A stretch of DNA of 64,000 nucleotides from Leptospira sp. WS58.C1 (GCF_040833995.1 NZ_CP162138.1:308961-372960), one strand, 5' to 3'; counted from the first letter of the stretch, positions 54,218 through 63,704 are shown. The notes: generated from the sequence alone by a model not told the origin. Numbers and translations: made by a program.

Positions 54218-55762
54218 TCATTCGACAAATTTAGCGATGAGCGCTGCATACTTAGAATTCATCTTTTGAGTTCCGGCATACGTAAGATGATGAAAGTCCC
54301 AAAAATCAGTCGAAGGCAGAGTCCGGCTTAGATCCACAAAATTGTCCCCGCCTCCGCTGATTTCTTTCAGATAAGACAAATGCTCTTTATACCATTCCGA
54401 ATTCCCATACCAGGAAAGGCTTACCGGGTTTTCAGGATTGTTTATTAAGAGAAACGGCAAATCCTTCTCTTTGAAAAAAGAAATGAGCTTCTTCATATAA
54501 CGAAAATGAAGAATAGGACGGAACTTCTCCTTTGCGATCTTCTTCTTAGAGTCCGCGAGCACCTGAATGTACTGTAATCCTGGTCTTTTTTTTAGGTCTG
54601 TCAGAAGACGAAAATAAAAATATTCCTCATATTGCTTATCGGACATCCCTAGAAAGCGTAGGTCTTCCAACCTTTCTTCTCGAACCGGCTTTCTATCCAA
54701 AATCGAAAGATCATCTTCTTTCCCGAAAATCTGTTGGAGCCTTATTCCGAGAACATCCCGAGCCCAATCTTTATGCTCCGCTCCCGCAAAATATGGGATC
54801 CAAGTATTGGAAAGTTCCGCCCGGATCCAGTTTTCCTTCTCCCCTTGATTCAAAAATCTAGGATCCAGAAGAATTTTTTTCCAACCTGGACTCGTAAACT
54901 CCAAGGTTTGTTTTACGGTATGAGAAGAATTTTCCAAGTCCAGGATGAGCTTTCCGTCCTTCAGGACTTCTTCCACTACCTGGATATAAAAACCTTTGCG
55001 AGCCATATAAGGTTTCGGCTGGAAAGAAAAAACTTTCCCGGTCCATCCTCGGAACGTCACTTTTTCCGGAATATCCACACCATTGTATTCCCTAAAGCTG
55101 GTGTTCCTACCAAAACGATGCTCATAAAGAGAAGAAGAAATTTTCCAATAAATTTCCTTATAACGATACGAACCGAAGAGTGAAGCCGCTAGATATTCCG
55201 AACTTTTCTCCAATCCGATCAAATCCCAAAACTCCACGAGCGTTTCCCAAGGAAAAATGATCTTAGATTGAGGAGCATCCCTAAAATCCAAGGCATCCAG
55301 AATGAGCTTGGATTCTTCCGCAGTTTCGTTTTTACCATTCTTCGGATCCAGAACATAGGTCCTATACAATCTCCAATCCACAAAGTTTACCGGATACACC
55401 ACAAGATCCGGAGATAAACTTAGGAATTGGTTCTTCATCAAGTACACATCCAAAGGGGGCATACCCGCGTAAGATAAAAAGACGACGTCCAAATCCTTCC
55501 CAGTGATCTTACGAAGCTCTTTCTCTAGATCCTTGGGATTAATGGAATAACCCGTAACGCTGGAACCTATTACTAATACGCGGAATTTCTGCTTCGAAAT
55601 CTTTTCGAAAGTTTTAAACTCGTGTAAAAAATTATAAAAATAATCCGCGCCCCAAGAAGATTCGTTAGGCAAGAGCCAAAACGTGTATCGAAACAAGAAG
55701 AAGTCCAAAAAAAATACGGAGATCGCAACGGAAAATAAGATCGTTAACTTGGAACGGAACAC
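54218..55762 (-). CDS. DUF1574 SGNH-like membrane protein
   Basis: A 514-residue protein of DUF1574, a family mostly of Leptospira. One N-terminal membrane segment (ILFSVAISVFFLDFFLF) precedes an SGNH-hydrolase-like domain: nucleophile region LVIGSSVTGYS near residue 63, and a C-terminal DFHHLTYAG that fits the DxxH catalytic pair. This is the topology of AlgJ/DltD/PatB partners of MBOAT acyltransferases. An MBOAT gene lies 1.6 kb upstream on the same strand, so O-acylation of a surface glycan is a fair guess. No such activity is proven for DUF1574. Confidence 0.8.
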   Translation of the reverse strand: MFRSKLTILFSVAISVFFLDFFLFRYTFWLLPNESSWGADYFYNFLHEFKTFEKISKQKFRVLVIGSSVTGYSINPKDLEKELRKITGKDLDVVFLSYAGMPPLDVYLMKNQFLSLSPDLVVYPVNFVDWRLYRTYVLDPKNGKNETAEESKLILDALDFRDAPQSKIIFPWETLVEFWDLIGLEKSSEYLAASLFGSYRYKEIYWKISSSLYEHRFGRNTSFREYNGVDIPEKVTFRGWTGKVFSFQPKPYMARKGFYIQVVEEVLKDGKLILDLENSSHTVKQTLEFTSPGWKKILLDPRFLNQGEKENWIRAELSNTWIPYFAGAEHKDWARDVLGIRLQQIFGKEDDLSILDRKPVREERLEDLRFLGMSDKQYEEYFYFRLLTDLKKRPGLQYIQVLADSKKKIAKEKFRPILHFRYMKKLISFFKEKDLPFLLINNPENPVSLSWYGNSEWYKEHLSYLKEISGGGDNFVDLSRTLPSTDFWDFHHLTYAGTQKMNSKYAALIAKFVE

Positions 55763-55853
55763 AGCTCCATAAACTGAAAGTAATTGCCTGTTTGTCCAGA
55801 AATTGTTGCATTTTCTACTTTACCTAGGATGAGGCATTGGCCAGGATTCCCAA

Positions 55854-57338
55854 GTGGTTTGGCTCTGGACTTCGATAATTATTTTCCTAGTCTCACTTAT
55901 ATTTTCCCTATTTACCGCACCTAAAGAAATTTTCTGGAACATGGAAGCTCTGTATCTTCCTTCCGTTTTAATCGATGTTCTTCGGGACGGAGGCTCCTTA
56001 AGGACCTGGTCATTTGCCCCCACACCTTATTTTTTTCCGGACCTACCGATCGTTTTTATATTCGGCTATATAACGGAGAATGTTTTCAGGACCTTAACAT
56101 TTTACGCGATCTTCCAAACATCTCTACTCGCATATCTATTAGGAAAATTCGTCCGGGCAATGGAACCGAAAATGCCCAGACCCCAAAGTTATGTATTCAG
56201 CTTACTCTCACTTTCTTCCATATTATTGATCGCTGAAAAATTTCCATTATTGTATTTTTTATATTTTCCATCCGTACATATAAGCGCCTTTCTCACAACG
56301 CTCTGGATCTGGCCTTATCTAAGAAGAGAGAAGGTTAAGATACCGAAATATTCCATTTTCCCACTGCTTTCCATACTTACACTTTCGGATAGGATCTTAA
56401 TCTTGGAATTGTATCTACCGGCGGCACTTTCATGGGCGAGAAGGTACGGTCGTTGGGGAACTTCTTTCCCACTCATCTCCATCCGATTTTTTGCAACCGG
56501 GCTCATCGGACTCGGACTTCATTCTCTGATAAAAATATTTTTAGCCATCAACTCACCTAAAAAACTTTCCACACTCGAGTCGATCTCCCACTGGTGGAGT
56601 GATTTTTTTGCCTCGATCCTGAGCTTAAAATTATCAGGTGTCTTTCTTTTATTTGCGATCCTGGGCGGGGTCCTATGTTTAAGAAAAGGAAAAGAATCAG
56701 GGCATAGTTACGGATTTTTAGGATATTTCCAACTTAGCCTATGCCTTCTGCCCCCCTTACTCGGGCTCTATTCCGGCGAAAATTCGCTTAAATACAGCAT
56801 CCCGGCAATTGTGATGGTCCCGGTTCTATTTGGGATTTTACCTTCCGTTCAAAACCAAAACTATCTCAGTCATTCTAGAAATTTCGCTTTTTTAGGACTC
56901 TTATTCGGCCTCGGGGTATTTGCAATATTTGGAGAAGGAGAAGCACAGTTCAGAGATCCGAGCGAATCTATCCGGCCACCTGAAACAGTCTGCGTAGACG
57001 AATGGAAAGAAAAAGATTCATTTGTTTTCGTACTTTCAGAACCGCGCAAAGCAAGAAGGATCCTCGCATATTCCGAAAAAAGGGTCCTCGCTTATCCGAT
57101 AGATTTCAGCACACTTGAGGGCTCTTATTCGGTCTCCAACAAAGAATGGTTCCTATTCCCGCCGGAAGGACCGATTGCGATATTACCGGATGGCCTAGGA
57201 GAATCCAGGATCAAGTCCTTTTACGGAGAACCGACGCGAGTTTTACATTGTGAATCCGGGAGCGGAAAAATATGGGTCTACGAAGATAACGCTAAGATCA
57301 GAGATTTTCTACAAAGACCGGTTCAAAAAACAAAGTAA
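55854..57338 (+). CDS. Polytopic membrane protein, possibly a GT-C glycosyltransferase
   Basis: A 494-residue protein with about 9-10 membrane segments over residues 1-370, followed by a soluble C-terminal domain of about 110 residues. The start is GTG at 55854 with AGGA upstream. The layout (multi-TM then small soluble end) resembles GT-C enzymes, but I see no clear DD/DE loop motif, so the class is uncertain. It is divergent from the DUF1574 gene (91 bp apart) and overlaps the MBOAT gene tail to tail by 16 bp. Context suggests surface polysaccharide assembly. Confidence 0.65.
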   Translation: MVWLWTSIIIFLVSLIFSLFTAPKEIFWNMEALYLPSVLIDVLRDGGSLRTWSFAPTPYFFPDLPIVFIFGYITENVFRTLTFYAIFQTSLLAYLLGKFVRAMEPKMPRPQSYVFSLLSLSSILLIAEKFPLLYFLYFPSVHISAFLTTLWIWPYLRREKVKIPKYSIFPLLSILTLSDRILILELYLPAALSWARRYGRWGTSFPLISIRFFATGLIGLGLHSLIKIFLAINSPKKLSTLESISHWWSDFFASILSLKLSGVFLLFAILGGVLCLRKGKESGHSYGFLGYFQLSLCLLPPLLGLYSGENSLKYSIPAIVMVPVLFGILPSVQNQNYLSHSRNFAFLGLLFGLGVFAIFGEGEAQFRDPSESIRPPETVCVDEWKEKDSFVFVLSEPRKARRILAYSEKRVLAYPIDFSTLEGSYSVSNKEWFLFPPEGPIAILPDGLGESRIKSFYGEPTRVLHCESGSGKIWVYEDNAKIRDFLQRPVQKTK

Positions 57339-58768
57339 ATAAAGGGTTGTGACTCGGAAGAGAATACGACCGCAAACAAAAGCCCAACTCCTACCAAGGC
57401 TCCGAAAAATAGCGGATGCAAATTTTCGTAAAAGTTACGAAAACTACCGTCTTTCTCGTCTCGATTGCCGACCCAGGTGGCCGCGAAAAATAGAAAAAAT
57501 GCGATAATTAAAATACGCAAAGAAGAAAGCGAGGGATCCGCACCGGTTGAAAACCCCAAAAGTTTTTCGAAAACGATCCCTGTGGTTTTCCAATTCGGAG
57601 ATCTAAAAAATACCCAACAAAGAACTACACAAAAGATCACAAAGATCCTATAGGAAAATCTGCCTAAAATCCCAAGTCCATTCGTAGCGGAAAAAAAATC
57701 GGGCCAAAATTTTTTTCCCATTCTTTCCATGGCTAAGAATAAACCGTGAACCCCGCCCCAAACCACAAAATTCCAGCTGGCTCCATGCCAGAGCCCACCC
57801 AAAAGCATGGTTAAAAACAAATTCACGTAAGTCCTTAGCTCGGTTTTACGATTTCCCCCCAAAGGAATGTATAAATAATTTCGCAGCCAAGAAGAAAGAG
57901 AGATATGCCATCTTCTCCAAAAATCGGAAAACCCGGAGGCAAGATAAGGCATCCTAAAATTTTCAGTCAGCCTAAAGCCCAAAAGAAGAGCGCACCCCAA
58001 AGCGATATCGGTATATCCGCTAAAATCACAATAAATCTGAAGAGAATAAGCGAAAACTGCTGCCCATGCATAGGCACTCGAAAATTCAGAAGGAGTCCTA
58101 TAAAAAGAATCCGGTAAGATCGAAAGTTGATCCGCGATCACCACCTTCTTCCATACTCCCATCAACAGCAAAACGAGACCTTCTCTCAGCGGGAGTTCCT
58201 TCCATACTACCCAAGACTTGAGTTGAGGCAAAAAGGTCTTGGCTGGGACAATAGGTCCCGCAACTAACTGGGGAAAGAAGGAGAGAAAGAGTGCGTAATT
58301 CCAAAAATTCTTTTCAGGTAAAATTTCCCTTCTAAACACGTCGATCGTGTAACTCAAGGACTGAAACGTGTAAAAAGAGATCCCTACGGGAAGCACAATG
58401 CGCCATACAGGAAGACTTAAATTTAGCCCAAATGCCGATAATACGGCATTTCCGGACTCCATAAGGAAAATAAAATATTTAAAAAAAGCTAAAACACCTA
58501 GATTCAAAACCAATGAAAAAGTAAGTAAGGTCGCCCGCGCTCTACCTTCTTTTTGATCCATTGTTTTTCCGATCCAATAATCCAAGATCGTTGTCCCGAA
58601 AAGAAGGAGCCCAAACTTGGGATTCCAAGACATATAGAAAAAATAGCTCCCAGCTATCAAAAAAGACTTCAGGATCCATTCCGGAAGAGCGTTTAGCTTA
58701 GGCAAAACCCATCTTAGCCCAAATATAAGCAGAAAGAAAAATAAAAAGAGTGGGGTGGCGAAATTCAT
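57323..58768 (-). CDS. MBOAT-family O-acyltransferase (AlgI/DltB-like)
   Basis: A 481-residue polytopic enzyme. Conserved MBOAT features: SFYTFQSLSYTIDVFR, FPQLVAGPIV, FWRRWHISLSSWLRNYLYIP, and the catalytic histidine in LGGLWHGASWNFVVWG. MBOAT proteins pass acyl groups, commonly acetyl, through the membrane to extracellular polymers with the help of an SGNH partner; DUF1574 at 54.2 kb is the likely partner. An AT-rich 100-bp promoter region precedes it. Confidence 0.92.
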   Translation of the reverse strand: MNFATPLFLFFFLLIFGLRWVLPKLNALPEWILKSFLIAGSYFFYMSWNPKFGLLLFGTTILDYWIGKTMDQKEGRARATLLTFSLVLNLGVLAFFKYFIFLMESGNAVLSAFGLNLSLPVWRIVLPVGISFYTFQSLSYTIDVFRREILPEKNFWNYALFLSFFPQLVAGPIVPAKTFLPQLKSWVVWKELPLREGLVLLLMGVWKKVVIADQLSILPDSFYRTPSEFSSAYAWAAVFAYSLQIYCDFSGYTDIALGCALLLGFRLTENFRMPYLASGFSDFWRRWHISLSSWLRNYLYIPLGGNRKTELRTYVNLFLTMLLGGLWHGASWNFVVWGGVHGLFLAMERMGKKFWPDFFSATNGLGILGRFSYRIFVIFCVVLCWVFFRSPNWKTTGIVFEKLLGFSTGADPSLSSLRILIIAFFLFFAATWVGNRDEKDGSFRNFYENLHPLFFGALVGVGLLFAVVFSSESQPFIYFVF

Positions 58769-58868
58769 TTACCTAATTTTAAGCAATATTTAAGATTTTA
58801 TAGTTTTGCTTGTTTATAATCTTTATTATGTTTTATTTTAATCCGTTTTCTGCTTAATATTCTGCTTT

Positions 58869-59084
58869 CTAAATTGTCCACTTGCACCGAACCCCACAAT
58901 TCGGACAATTTGCAGTGATCTCAGCCTTTACTCGGCGGCCCTTAGGCGTTTCTACCTTTCCAATTGCCACGAATTCGAAGTCTACTCCTTCTGGAACATA
59001 GTGACCGCCACCATATTTGGCGGAACCTTCGATTAAATTTGAGCAGGCATGGCATTTTACTCTCAACTTGATTACTTCGGCCAT
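58869..59084 (-). CDS. Small zinc-ribbon-like protein, 71 aa
   Basis: Two cysteine pairs, CHAC near the start and CPNCGVRC near the end, frame about 45 residues with GGGHYVPEGVDFEFVAIGKV between. This would form a zinc ribbon or rubredoxin-like knuckle. Function unknown. It has its own ATG at 59084 and no close neighbour: MBOAT lies 100 bp downstream on the same strand, and a 796-bp gap without a convincing gene lies upstream. Confidence 0.75.
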   Translation of the reverse strand: MAEVIKLRVKCHACSNLIEGSAKYGGGHYVPEGVDFEFVAIGKVETPKGRRVKAEITANCPNCGVRCKWTI

Positions 59085-59880
59085 TGGAAGAGGATCTACG
59101 AACCTTCTCCTTTCGCAAGAAGAAAGTAATTCTCGAGCCTGTCAAAACCTCATGGGGGTGTAAATCGGATACACATGACTAAATGACATATATATTGGCA
59201 TTAAAGATGGGCGAGAGATCCCCATGCTGGGCTGTTTTATAGAGACACGAACACGAAACAACGAATGATAAGGATTTTGGATTAGATGCCCAGAAAGGGA
59301 CAGTTGGCCCGAAAGATTCCTTAGGGCCCCCTTGGAAAGAATCAATGAAATTGCAGTATTTTTCCGAAACACCAAGGCAGCCGCCAGAAGTCTTCTTTCG
59401 AAAAGCAAAAAGGAGTCATCTCGACTATTCCGTATTGATTCTTTGCCCCACTCTCCGGGCAGAATCGCACCTAATTGAGACAATTAAATGCCAATATTTG
59501 GACATCCAAAGATTGAGCCGGATGGCCGAATTGACGCCTTATACTACTGCCAGCCTGAAAGGATCTTTTGGTTTTAATGACGAAATAGAGAGCATTAGCT
59601 TGGAGGCCACATACCTTCGAAAGGGAGCCCCTTTTTCTACAATCCCGCCGAGCGCCCCGGGTACAATGCATCGAGTTGGTCTGGACAATTATCCAATCCT
59701 CTTGCTTATAATTAGGCACTTGCACAAAAGCCCTAATCCGGGCGCTTGAAGTCGACTTTTCGGCGATAAATGACTATTTATGCATATAGTTGCCCATTTA
59801 TGGGCATTTAATAGCAGATTCTGCCCATTTGCGAAAACTGCATTTTGTTCCTGTGCTACACACAGGGAATTTTTTGAAAT
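59085..59880. other. 796-bp region without a convincing gene
   Basis: Open frames of 84-134 codons exist on both strands, but none has a good ribosome site or a protein-like sequence that I recognise. I looked for tmRNA, RNase P and SRP RNA signatures and for tRNAs and saw none. The right end (59,760-59,850) is AT-rich and holds the palindrome described separately. It could hold a decayed gene, an unrecognised RNA or a long regulatory region. Confidence 0.5.
59791..59806. promoter_or_regulatory. Palindrome TGCCCAT-TT-ATGGGCA
   Basis: A perfect 7+2+7 inverted repeat; a further TGCCCATTT half-site follows at 59822. It is 75-90 bp beyond the 3' end of the gene at 59,881-60,255, so it would not control that gene's start. 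Possibly an operator of an unseen transcript or a replication or segregation site. Confidence 0.45.
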
Positions 59881-60255
59881 TTAGGCTCTTTTGCGAGCGG
59901 GCGTCTGTTTTTTGGCAGGGGCTGATTTTTTGGGAGCAGTTAACTTCTTCTTGTCCTTTTTTGAATCGATTGCGCTTGCATCGAAGTTCACATCCAATCC
60001 CATTTTTTTATTTCGTTTCACCATATATACGAAATGTCTCACATACTGAGCATAAGGCTCAGGCACAGATTTAGGATCGAAGTCTAAAGGATTTTCTAAA
60101 AGAGAGCGGACCACGGCCTGATTGAGATCTTCTTTGCTAGTGACCATAAGAGTTTCTAATCTGCGAAGAATTTCGTGATCGTTCACCTCGCTAGTAACTT
60201 TCTTCATCGCATTCAAAAGCCTCTGAAAAGAGGTTCGTTTGATCTTCACGGCCAT
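59881..60255 (-). CDS. Hypothetical protein with histone-H1-like basic tail
   Basis: A 124-residue protein. Residues 1-90 are helical (RTSFQRLLNAMKKVTSEVND and PYAQYVRHFVYMVKRNKKM). The last 30 are lysine/alanine/proline-rich (KKSAPAKKQTPARKRA), like bacterial H1-type tails that bind DNA non-specifically. Family unknown. It lies 5 bp after the end of the exported 339-residue protein gene on the same strand. Confidence 0.7.
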   Translation of the reverse strand: MAVKIKRTSFQRLLNAMKKVTSEVNDHEILRRLETLMVTSKEDLNQAVVRSLLENPLDFDPKSVPEPYAQYVRHFVYMVKRNKKMGLDVNFDASAIDSKKDKKKLTAPKKSAPAKKQTPARKRA

Positions 60256-60260
60256 ATTTG

Positions 60261-61280
60261 TTAAGTTAGAATTTCTGGGGTCGGACGACCAGAAGAAAAT
60301 TTATGTGAGCCTTGTCCGGCCTTAACTGATACCTTTTCGAGTGATGGCTGCAGCTCTTGGCCTGTAACGGGAGTTCCTACTTTATTAACGGATGACTTTC
60401 CAGTTGCCACCCGGAGTCCAGAGTCGTCTGATACAGCCTTCCCTAATTCCGGCTCTTTGCCGAGGTCGACCCAGGAGAAGACCCGGTTTTTGACGAATTT
60501 CTCGGATGCCCAAACCATGCCCCCTATTCTGCCGGATCCTTGCTTCCATCCGGTCCCAAGTGCACTTTCTACGTCTTTGCCTAAATCGTCAGCCCCAGTG
60601 GTAGGAACTCCCGACCCTAAAGACAGATTTCTTTGCTTTTCAACGAAGCAGAATGATCCGCGGTGAGAGTCTTTCCCGCTTAGATAAACAGAAATTACAT
60701 CCGAGCATCCGGATAGGGCTTCCCCATAAGTAACCCCAGCATCGGAAGAGGTCTCATGAGTGCCAGACTTCCCTTTGGGTCCGGAGCCTGGTAGGAACTC
60801 CAGTTGGGCCCCCTGCCCGATTTTCAAATTCAGCAATACAGCATTTAGACCAAGTAAACAGTTTTGAGAAAAAACCGAAGACCTTGAAAAAATTTCAGAA
60901 GCAAATTTCCGATTCTGGATTCCAAACTTGGAATCAGAACGGTTCCTCTTTTCCACTTTTTGATCTTTGGAAATTTTTGCGACTCTGGTAGGAACAACTT
61001 CATCCGCAAGGAGAGAATCCAAATCCGGAAAGTCGGATAATCTTTCTTCTTCCGAATAAGAAATTCCCTCGGCAAGCACTTGATCCACTTCTTCTTGGTA
61101 GATGGATTTTAGTTCTTCCGAAATGGACTCTTCCGCCTCGACAATAATTTGAGAAGAAAGTTCTGAGTCGGAACCCTCTTCCGCAAAGGCAGAGTTAGAG
61201 CCCAGAGTCAGGGCAGCAATAAGCAAGAACTGTGCCAAAAAATTATGTCTCATTCGAAAAAACATGACAGTATAGCCCAT
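60261..61280 (-). CDS. Exported hypothetical protein
   Basis: A 339-residue protein. A Sec signal peptide is clear (FLAQFLLIAALTLGSNSAFA, likely cut before EEG) and is best read from the ATG at 61253; the frame begins 27 bases earlier. The mature part starts with an acidic stretch and then a Ser/Gly-rich region with three cysteines and no known domain. Three motif copies (60370 core, 60600 and 60790 exact) lie in it. The second half is low in hydrophobic residues and may be disordered or a passenger-like region. Confidence 0.62.
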   Translation of the reverse strand: MGYTVMFFRMRHNFLAQFLLIAALTLGSNSAFAEEGSDSELSSQIIVEAEESISEELKSIYQEEVDQVLAEGISYSEEERLSDFPDLDSLLADEVVPTRVAKISKDQKVEKRNRSDSKFGIQNRKFASEIFSRSSVFSQNCLLGLNAVLLNLKIGQGAQLEFLPGSGPKGKSGTHETSSDAGVTYGEALSGCSDVISVYLSGKDSHRGSFCFVEKQRNLSLGSGVPTTGADDLGKDVESALGTGWKQGSGRIGGMVWASEKFVKNRVFSWVDLGKEPELGKAVSDDSGLRVATGKSSVNKVGTPVTGQELQPSLEKVSVKAGQGSHKFSSGRPTPEILT

Positions 61281-61333
61281 TTTTAACCATTTTTAAGGGA
61301 AATGGAAGCTTTTTTTACCGTTTTTCTAGGAAT

Positions 61334-62368
61334 TTAAGCGGTCTTTCGGAACAGTCTCTTGGCCCGGAGCTTCCATTCCCAAAGTACGATTTCTTGCTCT
61401 TTGTTCTCAGCCCGGTCCTGCTCTTTTTCCAAAAGTGCATAAACCATACTCGCGATATCTTTGGAAAAACCCTTTTCTAGTTCTGCCTCGAATTCTTTTT
61501 CTCTAGTTTCTAAAATTAAGCCGGCGAGTCGAAAACCTTCATCTAAATTTTTTAATTTAGGTGCCCAGCCTTTTAGCTCTTCCTTATTATCTTCGTTTCG
61601 GATCATCACGTCCAAGAAGGTTCGAATGAATGCAACTTCTTCCGCCTTTAGTGTAAATTCCAAAAGTAATTGTTTTACTTTTTCCAACTCCATTTTACGG
61701 AGATGGATCCTGGCCAAAAAAACCGGATTTTTGGAGTGCATGTTCAGGTTTCCTTTCTCCAATAAATCCGTAGCTCGGACCTTGTTGAAATCTACTATGC
61801 TGGATTCTTCCCTCAGACTTTTTTCCAGTTCCTCTTTTCCGGGAGACGGCTTCTCTCCTACTGCCCCAATCTTTTGGGCCACCTTTCTTTTGATGATGAG
61901 CATGTTCAAGGAAGGAAACCTGATTTTCAGCGCTACCAATTCCTGGCGAGGGAACTCCTCATCCAAAACAAGGTGGTGCATTTCCACACCCTCTTCCCTA
62001 GCTTTGAGCAGACTATCCACCCTCTCGTAATGGTAGATGATTACCGGTAAAATATCACATTCACTTCCGCTATTCAGGAAGATAGTTCGGACCTCGTTTC
62101 CGGAACTGGAATGTTGGTATGGGATCACAAGCTTTCCCTGCTTTACGTTTACGAAACTTAGTTCCCCTAACCTAAAATGGGAAAGGTCAAAATCCTCCCC
62201 TAAAAATACGATCCTCGGCACCGGAACTACGATGGACTGGTTTTTGGCTCCTTTTGGGACCTCAGGGCCCCGGGAGGTAAAAACTACGTACGTCATTTTT
62301 CCCAAGCGGACTTTTACTAAAAATCCGGCAGGAGTTTTTCTTTCTTCGTATAAGGAATCTAATTCCAA
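61334..62368 (-). CDS. Conserved hypothetical protein, 344 aa
   Basis: Not recognised. The N-terminal 130 residues are rich in beta-strands ([33 protein letters not shown]) and the C-terminal 150 are helical with charged repeats ([30 protein letters not shown]). No signal or membrane segment. It directly follows the Fis-type regulator gene (4-bp gap), so the two are probably co-transcribed and functionally linked. Confidence 0.68.
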   Translation of the reverse strand: MELDSLYEERKTPAGFLVKVRLGKMTYVVFTSRGPEVPKGAKNQSIVVPVPRIVFLGEDFDLSHFRLGELSFVNVKQGKLVIPYQHSSSGNEVRTIFLNSGSECDILPVIIYHYERVDSLLKAREEGVEMHHLVLDEEFPRQELVALKIRFPSLNMLIIKRKVAQKIGAVGEKPSPGKEELEKSLREESSIVDFNKVRATDLLEKGNLNMHSKNPVFLARIHLRKMELEKVKQLLLEFTLKAEEVAFIRTFLDVMIRNEDNKEELKGWAPKLKNLDEGFRLAGLILETREKEFEAELEKGFSKDIASMVYALLEKEQDRAENKEQEIVLWEWKLRAKRLFRKTA

Positions 62369-62372
62369 AATT

Positions 62373-63704
62373 TTAACCCAAACCCAGGTTTTTTAATTTA
62401 TATTGCAAAGATCCCCTGGAAATCCCAAGCGCCTTTGCCATTCGTATTTGATTTCCGCCGAATAATTTATCCGCCAAAAGAATTTTTTGGCGTTCCACGG
62501 CTTCCACAGCTTTTCGCAAATCCAAGTCCTCCGGATCCGGAAGAGAAATCCCTTTCGAACCTTCTTTTTTCAGATCGGAATTTCGGATCTCTCCCGAGCC
62601 GGAATTTAAAACAGCTTCTTCGATCGCATTTCGGAGATCCTCTAAACTTTGACAGGAAACTCCTTCCACTAAAGAAACGATTGCCTCTTCGGAGAGCGCC
62701 AAATCAGGGCGACCATGCAGCTCACAGACCTCATGGAAAATTGGACCAACCGCAGCTATTTTATCCGATTTTGCCCAATCTTTCCAAGCGGGCAATTCTA
62801 ACCTATTTTCGGCCAAAAGAGAACGAAAATATAAAAACTCTTCTATTGATTTTTTGTTTGAGTTTTCTAAAAATATAAGACGGGATTTTCCGGACTTTCT
62901 CTGAGAATATTCGAACAGGATTCTTTGCTGGGCCAAAGAATAATTCTCCGAATTTTCTAAAATTAGGGTCCCAGACTCGGCCATTTTTTCCCAATCGATC
63001 AGAGCCTTTTCCAACTTCGATGCTTGTTCCGGGAGGATCGAAACCGTCAAAATTGGCCGACCGGGAAATTCCCTTTTTTGGATCCATTTTGCTAAGGTTT
63101 TTTTTCCAGAAGAAGCAGGGCCGGAAATACAGATAGTCCGAGATTCTTTGAATTTTTCGAGTTGGGATCCTTTTCCATTTCCCAATCGGAAAAGTAACTC
63201 CCCCAGAGGATCCGGGCCCAGGTCCTCGAAAGTTTTATAAAAAGAAGAAGGTCCGGAGTCTTTTTTGAAGAGTCCAGCCACCTTCTGGCAAAGTAAATGT
63301 ACGAGTAAAATTTGTTTTTCTTCTGCTTCGTTTGGAAGTTCCATTAGGAAGAATCCAAACATTCTGCCATTCAGTAAAACTGGGGACAGCAGGCATCCCA
63401 GAGAGTCATCCCGGAATAATTCCAATTCTTTCGTTCTAGGCAAAAAGAATGGAGTTTTGCTGTCCTCTAAACGGCTGCGGATTTGGGATCCCTTTGTTAG
63501 GAAGGGATAGAAAAATCCTTCTTCTCCGTACCCCCAGGAAGCTGCCTCCTCCAAGGAGGAAGGGTCCGATTCTGAGACCAGAGCGACAAGCCCAGCCTTG
63601 CCTTCAATTAATCTTAAACATTCCGGAAAGGCAAGTGGTAATAATATCCTAAGTTCTTTAGGATCTGGACTCCCCCAAATAAATTCTTCCGGAGCGGATA
63701 GCAT
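62373..63704 (-). CDS. Fis-type regulator with degenerate AAA+ domain
   Basis: A 443-residue protein from the ATG at 63704 (the frame is open to 63803). N-terminal part GAF-like. The centre resembles the sigma-54 enhancer-binding AAA+ domain, but the Walker A is GPASSGKK (no Ser/Thr after GK), the Walker B lacks DE (LILENSE), and the GAFTGA loop is absent, so it should not hydrolyse ATP or activate sigma-54. The C-terminus is a Fis/HTH_8 domain ([20 protein letters not shown]). It is divergent from a gene at 63,963, with two matching palindromes between. Confidence 0.8.
   Translation of the reverse strand: MLSAPEEFIWGSPDPKELRILLPLAFPECLRLIEGKAGLVALVSESDPSSLEEAASWGYGEEGFFYPFLTKGSQIRSRLEDSKTPFFLPRTKELELFRDDSLGCLLSPVLLNGRMFGFFLMELPNEAEEKQILLVHLLCQKVAGLFKKDSGPSSFYKTFEDLGPDPLGELLFRLGNGKGSQLEKFKESRTICISGPASSGKKTLAKWIQKREFPGRPILTVSILPEQASKLEKALIDWEKMAESGTLILENSENYSLAQQRILFEYSQRKSGKSRLIFLENSNKKSIEEFLYFRSLLAENRLELPAWKDWAKSDKIAAVGPIFHEVCELHGRPDLALSEEAIVSLVEGVSCQSLEDLRNAIEEAVLNSGSGEIRNSDLKKEGSKGISLPDPEDLDLRKAVEAVERQKILLADKLFGGNQIRMAKALGISRGSLQYKLKNLGLG

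Larger units (their letters stand above)
37049..60801. repeat. Dispersed 12-base motif GGWAGGAACTCC, 15 exact copies
   Basis: Exact copies on the plus strand start at 37049, 38418, 38738, 44915, 53581, 60600 and 60790. Exact copies on the minus strand occupy 39020-39031, 42751-42762, 43024-43035, 44298-44309, 47025-47036, 47958-47969, 49619-49630 and 58192-58203. Seven more sites keep the AGGAACTCC core (near 38081, 40756, 44759, 44899, 45877, 49324, 60370). Copies lie both inside genes, in every frame, and between genes. By reading I found only one core copy (about 13,880) before 37 kb and none after 60.8 kb. Function unknown. Confidence 0.85.

Noticed and set aside
59345..59749. 134-codon open frame on the plus strand in the gene-free region
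   Set aside because: No ribosome site, no recognisable domain, and competing frames of similar length on the other strand.
37049..60801. GGWAGGAACTCC as a polar, KOPS-like or Chi-like strand-biased word
   Set aside because: The two orientations are nearly equal (7 and 8), so no strand polarity is seen in this window.
61950..61960. GGGAACTCCTC as a further motif copy
   Set aside because: Lacks the AGGAACTCC core, so it was not counted.
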